Positions 56,058 through 64,000 of a stretch of DNA of 64,000 nucleotides are shown in pieces (positions within the stretch are counted from its first letter, which is position 1; each line of letters starts with the position of its first letter). Made by a program: the position numbers and the translations under genes. The stretch covers positions 124,001 through 188,000 of the forward strand of contig WPDH01000075.1 of NCBI GenBank assembly GCA_019137255.1. The letters run 5' to 3'. The notes beneath the pieces were generated by a model. It worked only from the letters and a program-made list of their open reading frames with translations, searched no databases and was not told where the DNA came from. Source of the stretch: Corinectria fuckeliana. Taxonomy: Eukaryota; Ascomycota; Sordariomycetes; Hypocreales; Nectriaceae.

Positions 56058-58180
56058 ATGGCCCTGCTGAAACGTGCCTCTCCGATCCTCTCGAGATGCG
56101 GAACTGCAGGGGCTGCTGGTTCCGCCTTGCGTGGTTATAACATGGCCCGTCTTGCCGCTGCGTCTGTGGCTTGTGGGGGTCGTTCCATCTCTTCTTCAAC
56201 GACAGCCAGGGACCGTATCGTCGGGCTTTCTACCACCACTGGTCGATCCTCATCTCGTGGAATCACCTACCGACCGTACACAACTGCTGACCCCAAAATG
56301 TATACCGCATCATTCGCCTTCTTCGAGGCCATCTGGGAGGCCGGAGTCACCCATTGTTTCGTCAATTTGGGTTCCGACCATCCCAGTATTATCGAGGCCA
56401 TGGTCAAAGGTCAGCGTGAGGCAAAGGGCAAATTCCCTCGCATCATCACCTGTCCAAATGAGGTAGTTCTAGAGTGCCGACGCACGCCGTAAGAACCCTA
56501 AAAGAGAGTGCTGACTGCTGTGCTTTCTTCGCTACAGATGGTCGCAATGTCAATGGCTGATGGCTATGCTCGATTGACGGGCAAGCCTCAGTGTGTAATA
56601 ATCCACGTCGATGTCGGCACTCAGGGTCTGGGTGCCGCGGTACACAACGCGTCCACTGGCAGAGCTCCAGTGCTGGTGTTTGCTGGTCTGTCGCCCTTTA
56701 CGCTCGAGGGCGAGTTGCGAGGAAGCCGCACAGAGTACATCCATTGGATCCAGGACGTCCCAGACCAGAAGCAGATCGTTTCGCAGTACTGCCGCTACTC
56801 GGCCGAGATCAAGACCGGCACCAATGTCAAGCAAATGGTCAACCGAGCCCTTCAATTCGCCGCCTCCGACCCCAAGGGCCCCGTCTATCTGTGCGGCGCA
56901 CGAGAAGTCATGGAAGCTGACATTGCTCCCTACTCCCTAAACCAGGACCACTGGGACCCCGTCGAGCTTGGTGGTCTGCCCAAAAGTGCCGTGGCTAAAA
57001 TTTCGGAGGCGCTTGCCGGTGCCAAGGAACCCCTTCTCGTCACCGGCTTCGCAGGCAGAAACCAAAAGGCCCCTGCTGCCTTGGTGGAACTCGCCAACAC
57101 AGTCAAGGGACTGCGCGTGCTGGACACGGGCGGCAGCGACATGTGCTTCCCCGCAGACCATCCGGCATGGCTGGGACTGCGGTTTGGTGTCGACGAGGCC
57201 ATCCAAACCGCCGATGCCATCATCGTCCTGGATTGCGACGTGCCTTGGATCCCTACAAGGTGTAAGCCGCGCGAGGATGCCAAGATCTTTCACATCGACG
57301 TCGATCCGTTGAAGCAGCAGATGCCGCTCTTTTACATCCAGTCCGACGCCCGGTACCGCGCGGATGCGTTGACGTCTGTTGAGCAGATCACCGCCGCACT
57401 GAAGGCTCCCGAGTTGGCCAGCAAGCTGGAAGCGAACGCGGCCGAGGCCGAGCAGAAGCTTGCCCAGACTTACAAGGCGAAACTGGCGGCAATCTCAAAG
57501 GCTGCCGAGCCTCTCCAGGACGGCACCTTTGGGACCGGCCATCTCTGCCAGGTCCTTCGCAACGTCTGTCCAGACGACACCCTCTGGGCGGTCGAGGCCG
57601 TGACCAACACGCCGTTTGTTCACGATAACCTGCAACCCAAAATTCCCGGCTCGTGGATCAACTGCGGCGGGGGTGGTCTCGGATGGTCTGGCGGCGGCGC
57701 TCTTGGTATCAAGCTGGCTACGGATGCCGAAAACGGCGGCAAGGGCAAGGGCAAATTTGTGGTGCAGATCGTGGGAGACGGAACGTATTTGTTCACTGTC
57801 CCGGGAAGCGTATACTGGATTTCGAAGCGATACAACATTCCCGTGCTGACTATTGTGCTCAACAACAAAGGTGAGTTTGGATCTTCAAGGACATATCAAG
57901 CAGGCTAACATTGATGGCAGGATGGAATGCGCCCCGAAAGTCGCTGCTGCTGGTCCACCCCGATGGCCTCGGCTCCCAAGCTACCAACGAAGAGATCAAC
58001 ATCTCGTTCGACCCCGTGCCTGACTACTCTGGCATCGCCAAGGCGGCTGCTGGCGGAGATATCTTTGCGGCCAAGGTGCAGCAGGCGGCGGACCTGGAGA
58101 GTGTGCTGAAGGAGGCTGTTGCCAAGGTCCAGAGCGGTCAAACGGCCGTAATTGACTGCAAGGTGGTGTCTGACTGCTGA
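56058..58180 (+). CDS. thiamine-diphosphate enzyme, acetolactate-synthase-like
   Basis: Member of the ThDP-dependent decarboxylase/carboligase family (acetolactate synthase, benzoylformate decarboxylase relatives). Three exons: 56058-56462, 56538-57870, 57921-58180, giving 665 aa. The N-terminal 75 residues, MALLKRASPILSRCGTAG... with many Arg/Ser/Ala and almost no acids, look like a mitochondrial targeting peptide. An in-frame ATG at 55929 would add 43 residues. The catalytic Glu is in ITCPNE-MVAMSMADGYAR, spanning intron 1. The central domain has LDTGGSDMCFPADHP and AIIVLDCDVPW. The ThDP motif runs from VGDGTYLF to LNNKGWN, i.e. GDG followed by NN at the usual distance, across intron 2. The substrate is unknown; the low similarity to the canonical ILV2 motifs argues against branched-chain amino acid synthesis. 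Confidence 0.92.
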
Positions 58181-60393
58181 GGACTGCGTTAATGATTGAT
58201 GATGATGGAGTAAGATGATGAATGGGATATATTCTGCCTCAATGTGTACCCATGATTAGTAGGAAGCTAATACTACAACGAGAATGAGGCAGTCGGGGGT
58301 TAGGATTAGCGCATGGCACATGATGCGTCCAGCGATGATCTCTTGATCGTGACGAATACATACTATGTAGTCGAGGATTTTGTTAGGTTGGACACATAGC
58401 TCTTGGTGGTTATTGGCAGACCCAACGAATCGAGATAGCCATCTGCAAGTGCAAGACGTACTGCAAATCACTTCCTCTGACGTCGACGAACTAGGATCAG
58501 AGCTTTGGGCCTGGTCCTTGGCTAGGCCTACTAGTATGTATACATGTACAAACTACCAAACATTTGCTATAGGGCTCGTATTTTAGATGGCTGTCTGTTT
58601 CGCAGTAGCACACCTGCAAGACGAGTTGGCGTGCATCGTGGTGACCACGAGGCGAAGGTGAGACGAGTCGGACGATCCGAGACAAGACGGAGCGAGACGA
58701 AACCAGCCAAAGGGCGAGCCACACAAGGGAAGTGAGTCTTCAGCAAGTGCTTGTGCAGTCATTATGGTTCATTGTTTAATGGCGGCTAAGATGCATGCGG
58801 ATGGACCTTCCCATGAAGCCGAGGCCACGAGATGCAATAGCCAAGGCCGGATCTGCATTGGCTGGTTGGAGAGCATGCTAAAGGGGCCGGATTCGCTGCA
58901 CGGGGGACGACGAGGTCTAGTCTACTATGTAGCTTCTCATTGTAGCCGTCGCGTGGTCACGCTCTCGTGTCCCGCCTGCTCGTAAATGCGGGATTGACCC
59001 CGTCAGTGCCCTCCCAGGGATGTCCTGCAGGGCGTCCATGGCAAATTAGTGGACATCCCAGCAGGTCAGGCGCCCACACCAAGGGCGGCTCCAGCGGCGG
59101 CGGCTCCCTGGATCCATCCATGGGATCCCGCTGTGCAGTAATTTGACCGGACGCTGGGCGGGCGGGGTTAACGGGTCCGCGAGAGGGGGGGCGCTGCACG
59201 ACGCGGCCGGGACCCTGCGAATCGGGCGGCTTTTTAAAGGCAACATCAGACGACACTTGCTTCTGCGAGTTGTTACCGCGTATTTCGATTGTTCGCGCCT
59301 GAGATTGCTCCTATAAACAAGCCTGTTGTCCGTCGGTAGCGTGCCTTTTAGACATTGGAGACAACGGCCTAGACCTCGCCGTTGCGAACGCTTCCAGTCT
59401 CTTCCTGGTCTCTTTTTCGTACGCCCGCCCGACAATCTCCACATCCGTCCGTGGCCCGAGGCGATCCCCGGGCCGCCTCCAAAAAGCGAGGGCAAATGCC
59501 CAGCAATACGAACGGAGCGAGGGCCAGACGACGCCGCGATTTTGCCGCGGCCCAGCCCAAGTTACAAAAGCAAGCCAGGTCGAGACCGCTTCGGCATTCC
59601 TCGCTCCAGAGTCTGTTCTACGTAGTACCTGCCTACCTGAATCGGTCCCTAGCAAGTAGGGAGTTGGGCCTACTAGTAGCTGGACTCCTTCTCGGCGCAC
59701 GGGGAGCCCGATTGCGAGTTCGCTGTTAGTCCCCCAAGCTCCCCCGCACCACCACGTGCCTGGCGTCGTGTCTCTCGCTCGGAGTGGCAATTCGCCGGGC
59801 CTACAAAAACAACTGCGGCGCCGTCGCCTTCTGCTTCACCACCATCGCTCCGACGCTGGTCGCTTTTCGCTCGCTCGCCTTGATTCGCGTCCCATCATCA
59901 ACTTGCTCTCCTGTATCATTTATCCTTCTCACGCAGAGTCTCTTACCCCTCACCGCTTCTTCTTTTACCCGGGTGCATTGGACCACGGTCGTTGTCGCCC
60001 CGCCAATCTAATTCGGACTGGTTCTGAATCCTCTCTTATCGACAAGCTGCAAAGTCGGCAGCGTTTCAAGGCCTGGCAGATCAACAGACACCTGGCCGCC
60101 CTGCCTCCAGACCGTCGGTATTGGCAGCCCCGCCGCTCTTCAGGGACCAGGTCCACTCGTCGTCGTCCCACTCTGTCTCACGAGTTTGCGCTCGCAAAGT
60201 ACGAGCTGCCCCACGACAATAATACCCCGCCGTCACACACGCGTCCTTGCCATTAGTCTCGAGCGACGAGATCATGAAAGGCGGCGCATCGGGCCTTGTC
60301 GAGCGTCTGGTCCTCCTGAAAAGACTGAGGCGCATCAACGAGTGCATCTCGTGAAGGGGCGCTCCTCTACCCTCCCCATCATCTCCCCGAGTC
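58181..60393. other. gene-free spacer, cyclin promoter
   Basis: 2.2 kb. No coding signal was accepted; the long frames around 59046-59790 on both strands overlap each other and have no recognisable content. C/T-rich leader DNA lies before 60394 and a CACGTG at 59753. Confidence 0.5.
59753..59758. promoter_or_regulatory. CACGTG E-box upstream of cyclin gene
   Basis: Palindromic CACGTG 636 bp before the cyclin ATG. It is the core site of Pho4/NUC-1-type bHLH factors among others; a link to phosphate control is inference only. Confidence 0.3.
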
Positions 60394-61347
60394 ATGTCCA
60401 ACCAGCCCTCCGCCGCCGCGACGAACGAGACACACCCCTCCGCCGATCCCCTCGCCGCCGAATATGGCATCTTCCAGATGCTGCCCTCCGAGGCGCTCAA
60501 GTTGTTGAGCGCCAATGTCGAGTTGCTCGTCAGGATAACGGGCGACGTCCCCCCGACTCCGCCACCTAAATCGCCTACCGTGCCGCATATGAAGGGCATG
60601 CAGGCCGAAAAAGAGAATATTGCGCGAACGTACTCGGACAAGAGTCTCGCCTGGATGCGCCAGCAGGCCGAGTTGGAGGCCAAGAAGCTAGATAGCAAAG
60701 AGGCTCGCGCCACTATCATCCACAAGGCTGACATCGAGACCGACAATGCACCCATACAAGCCGATATGGACCATCAAAACAACCTCGATGGCGTCGACGG
60801 CGTGCAGCTCAAGTCATCGGCGACCAACGTGCCGTACATCATCATTGGCGCGGACTCCCAGCCGATCAATCTCCAGCATGGTGCCATCACCCGCAAGTTC
60901 TACAGCAAGAACGAGCCTCCCATCAGCATCAACCAGTATCTTATGCGCCTACATCAATTCTGCCCCATGAGTACGGCCGTCTACCTAGCTACATCCCTAT
61001 ATATTCATCGTCTTGCTGTCGAGGAGCGCGCTATTCCCGTCACTCGGCGCAACGCCCACCGCTTGGTCCTTGCAGGACTACGAGTTGCGATGAAAGCGCT
61101 TGAGGATCTGTCCTATCCTCACAACAAAATGGCCAAAGTCGGCGGCGTCAGCGAGGCTGAACTGGCGCGATTAGAGATTAGTTTCTGCTTCTTGGCTGGG
61201 TTCGAGCTTGTCGTTGGCGTTGAACGGCTGCAGGAACATTACGAGAGTTTGAAAGCCGTCGTTTCTCGGCAGGCTTTGGATGATTTGGAGGTTCCTACTC
61301 TAAAATTAACAAGGAAGCCTCGCGAGCAGGTCCAAACTGTGGGCTGA
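60394..61347 (+). CDS. PHO80/PCL-family cyclin
   Basis: Cyclin of the PHO80-like family (PCL6/PCL7 group), expected to bind and direct a Pho85-type cyclin-dependent kinase in nutrient and glycogen control. Single exon, 317 aa, first ATG of the frame. The N-terminal half is hydrophilic, with a short helical block YGIFQMLPSEALKLLSANVELLVRIT and a Pro-rich TGDVPPTPPPKSP stretch. The cyclin fold covers about residues 175-295: PPISINQYLMRLHQFCPMS, AVYLATSLYIHRLAV, NAHRLVLAGLRVAMKALEDL, and the KVGGVSEAELARLEISFCFL block that ends in a FELVVGVERLQEHY helix. These are the diagnostic helices of the family. The start could be moved only with an unseen upstream exon. No intron signals interrupt it. Confidence 0.93.
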   Translation: MSNQPSAAATNETHPSADPLAAEYGIFQMLPSEALKLLSANVELLVRITGDVPPTPPPKSPTVPHMKGMQAEKENIARTYSDKSLAWMRQQAELEAKKLDSKEARATIIHKADIETDNAPIQADMDHQNNLDGVDGVQLKSSATNVPYIIIGADSQPINLQHGAITRKFYSKNEPPISINQYLMRLHQFCPMSTAVYLATSLYIHRLAVEERAIPVTRRNAHRLVLAGLRVAMKALEDLSYPHNKMAKVGGVSEAELARLEISFCFLAGFELVVGVERLQEHYESLKAVVSRQALDDLEVPTLKLTRKPREQVQTVG

Positions 61348-64000
61348 ATCTAAGCAGACTCGGGTGCATATTACGACCCGGGCGCTCCATGGCTGTACAC
61401 GACCCACCCCTTCCTGTCATAAGAAGGGGAACATATTAAGCGCCAATAAAGGGAAAGAGATGGATTGCAGATGGATGGACAGACGAGTCCAAGTGGAATT
61501 ATATACTTACAGGTCATCTTGCCGGGGTCTTAGGAAACAGCATTTTTACAGGCAGGGCATCCGTATTTGGCGTGGCGGATACATGAACAACGGATGATGA
61601 TGAGGGAAGCGCGTTTTCGATACCCGGATTGGACCAAGAATTGACTTAGATTCACAACTCATGCGTTTTTCCCCTTCCATCACGGGCAGGTCTATATGTG
61701 ACAAACTATTGGATGAGATGAGTGAGTAATGCCAAGTCTAAGTCACAACGCGCAAGTGCGACGCGCAAGACATTCCGGGTGGTCTCGATAACTTCATGTA
61801 AGATAGGCCGTTTGATGCATGCGGTTGACACGGACACCATCACAGCTATCAAGTAAGACAGGCCGTTCTAGTTCACCTTGCTCATCCGTCCCTAACGCGG
61901 TTGTTACGCTGCCGTTTGCTAACTCGCGCGCAGCGAAAAGGACGAAACCCGTAACTATCGCCGCCGGGGTGTGGTCCCGTGGCCATAGTTCCGTGCAGGA
62001 GGGTTGCACGTCAACGTCGCAGTCGGGTCGCAACGAGCGGAGCGGCGCGGCGTCCTGTGTCACTTGTGGGTGGGATGCTTTGTGACGAGAGGGAAGAAAG
62101 GGCGATAAGGGGTTTCGATGTTTCAGCTGAGGGAGGTGAGGCGAGGGTCATGGGTAGGGTTAAGTAAGGTTCAAGGTGGTGTGGAGGGCACGGGGAGGTT
62201 GGGCGAGCTCGTGTAACTTGAAATTTGGACGTTTGAAAGTTGGAGTTCTCAAGGTTGGGAGTTGGTGAAGATGGTGTAGACGGTGGAGATGGTGTTGAGG
62301 GATACGGGCTGGGGAGGGGGGATGTTGTGTATGGGGAATTTTGTCGACATGGCTGTAAACTTGCCGTGTGCCAGTGTTGGACGGGATTGGGATGACAGTA
62401 ACTAGACTGTGGTGAGGTGAGAGCTATCAAGACAGACTGAGATACGACAAAGTCAGTCAAATGTAAAGGTGTACCAAGGTGAGTGTCTGGATAGATCAGG
62501 TAGTACGACCAAGAACCAGACTCAGTCTCCAACATCTCACCCTCAGCCAACCTCGACAGTTCTTGTCTCTCCCGGCAGACAAACCTCCACCACTCCATCC
62601 AGCGATAACACCACAACCAAAGCATCCTTGTCTCACCGCATTAAAAAACGGGCAGCCTTTCCACACGAAAAGTCCCCCAGCTCAGTTGCCCCCATCACCA
62701 CCCATCCCCCCCAGGACACTTCACACCAGCCAATCACGCCCACCCACCCTTTCCCTCCCGGGGATCGACAGTCACAGGACCGCCGTCGGCCGAGATCGGG
62801 GAGACGGGTGGTCCGGGTGACTCCAGAACCCGGATTGCAAATACTGGTACGGAGAACCGGGGGGGGAGGGGTCCGATGTGGCGGCGGGATGGGACGGCGT
62901 GGTGGAGGGGGGCGTGTGTGCAGGGCGGGAACGGCATGTTTCTTGAATAGTTTGATGGATGGGTGGTGGGATGGTGGTGGTGGTGTTGTTGGTTAGGATT
63001 ATCTCGGCAGTGGAGGGACAGTTCTGTCCCCTCACATCCACGGCTTAGAACTCGCTGCAGATGCCACGCCGGCTCGAATCTCATCACTGCAGGGGAAATG
63101 GCGCAGGAAAGATGCAAGCAGCACGCCCGGTTCACCACGACCAGCAATCGTAGCCCGCCATACAAAGCAAGCCCTGCTGCCTGCCTACCTGCCTACCTAC
63201 CTACCCCGCAAACGAAAGTCGCGATAAGGTGCAAGTCGAACGGGATCGCGCATGTTGCAGGTTGCCCGGCTGCAGGGCCAATGTCCCTTTTTTACACTTT
63301 GCGGCGTGGGAAACGAGTCCTGGGCTACCTACTTGTTTAGTGACTCGGGAAATAAATGGTGTTACTGGCACTGGGAGTGGGGATGGGAAAGGACTCGTTT
63401 GGAGATAACAATTCTGGTGATGATTGTGGATGAATGAGAATGCTTACCTACCTGGCAGAATTGTGTAAGTGGAAGTGGTCCCTCACCGTTATATCAGAAA
63501 GTCCATGTACATCATTAACAACAGCCCACCAGCCTGTTCCTGTCTGCTCATCCCCGAGCCCTCGAATGAGCAAACTTTCCCATCCGATCCCATCATCTCC
63601 AGATGCGCCATGATCGCCATTCCCCACTCCGCGATACACTTTCGCCAACGCCAAGCATCGAGAACCCCTCCCGAGTCATCGCCAGCCCGCGCCGAAGTCG
63701 ACGATTAATTAGCGCCACGGCCAAACCGTTCCCACAAAGAAGGCAGGCAGGCAGCCGTCAGAGTTCCTTTTGGCCTGGGCTGTGGGGAATGAAGTTGGGG
63801 GGGTCTGGTGCTTCTATCGATAAGCTGCGGGGCACCGATGCTGCATTCCCGCCACAGTGCATGGCTAGCGGGGTGAGTCTAGATTAATAGAAGTCCCGTC
63901 GTGTGGTGAAGCAGTGGTGAGCAGTGGTGAGCAGGCCATCCATCCGTCTGGGCGGCCGTTGGTTGGTCTCCGGGTTGTTTAGTTTGCCGTGTTGGGACGA
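61348..64000. other. gene-free right end
   Basis: 2.65 kb without a supported gene. It contains CCTA/CTAC repeats at about 63182-63206 and a 10-bp tandem GCAGTGGTGA at 63911-63934. The many G-runs on both strands give long but meaningless open frames. Confidence 0.5.

Noticed and set aside
52971..58180. Secondary-metabolite cluster around the BBE oxidoreductase and the ThDP enzyme
   Set aside because: No polyketide synthase, NRPS, terpene cyclase, P450 or pathway regulator is present nearby.
59046..59790. Overlapping frames of 100-160 codons on both strands
   Set aside because: Mutual shadows in GC-rich promoter DNA with no motif.
62011..62625. 204-codon minus-strand frame
   Set aside because: Low-complexity Ser/Thr/Pro-rich translation of simple DNA; no homologue recognised.
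1..64000. CRISPR arrays, rRNA and bacterial operons
   Set aside because: No regularly spaced repeats or rRNA motifs were seen; the gene structure is eukaryotic throughout.

Overview
The window reads as nuclear DNA of a filamentous ascomycete (Pezizomycotina, probably a Sordariomycete). The genes have short introns of 45-100 nt with GT...CTNAC-like...AG signals, they encode typical mould proteins (chitin synthase, CBM18 chitin deacetylase, DHHC-ankyrin palmitoyltransferase, BBE-type oxidoreductase, fungal rhodopsin-domain membrane protein), and the one large transposon carries the CpA-to-TpA mutations of repeat-induced point mutation (RIP). The species cannot be named from what is visible. Two NN gaps flanked by long G/C homopolymers show that this is a draft assembly.

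Layout: 0.9-2.8 kb, a coiled-coil protein (+), convergent with an FAD synthase (-, 3.2-4.2 kb). 5.3-11.6 kb, three minus-strand genes: an amino acid transporter, an NTF2/SigF-like membrane protein and a 7-TM rhodopsin-domain protein. 11.6-15.8 kb is gene-free. 15.8-21.6 kb is a housekeeping block: an AKR1-type palmitoyltransferase (-) and the SRP receptor beta subunit (+) share a 0.7 kb divergent promoter, followed by cystathionine beta-synthase (-). 22.2-27.4 kb is a complete but dead, AT-rich Ty1/Copia-type retrotransposon with 114-bp LTRs and a 5-bp target-site duplication, in minus orientation. 28.2-30.9 kb has a secreted M28 aminopeptidase (+) and a small single-TM protein (-). 33.9-47.0 kb holds three cell-surface or sugar genes with long spacers: a class VI-like chitin synthase (-), a chitin deacetylase with three chitin-binding domains (-), and a UDP/GDP-sugar dehydrogenase of the UDP-ManNAc dehydrogenase type (+). 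47.9-52.3 kb is a graveyard of broken genes: an alpha/beta-hydrolase fragment, an AIG1-like GTPase and a coiled-coil/repeat protein. 53.0-61.3 kb returns to intact genes: a BBE-type FAD oxidoreductase with an N-myristoylation-like N-terminus, a thiamine-diphosphate enzyme and a PHO80/PCL-type cyclin. The last 2.6 kb is gene-free.

Exon models were built by hand from splice signals and family conservation. Each multi-exon model sums to a whole number of codons, which is an internal check, but no transcript data support them. Gene density is low, about 16 intact genes in 64 kb, with long GC-rich spacers full of simple repeats. No tRNA, rRNA or CRISPR structure was recognised.
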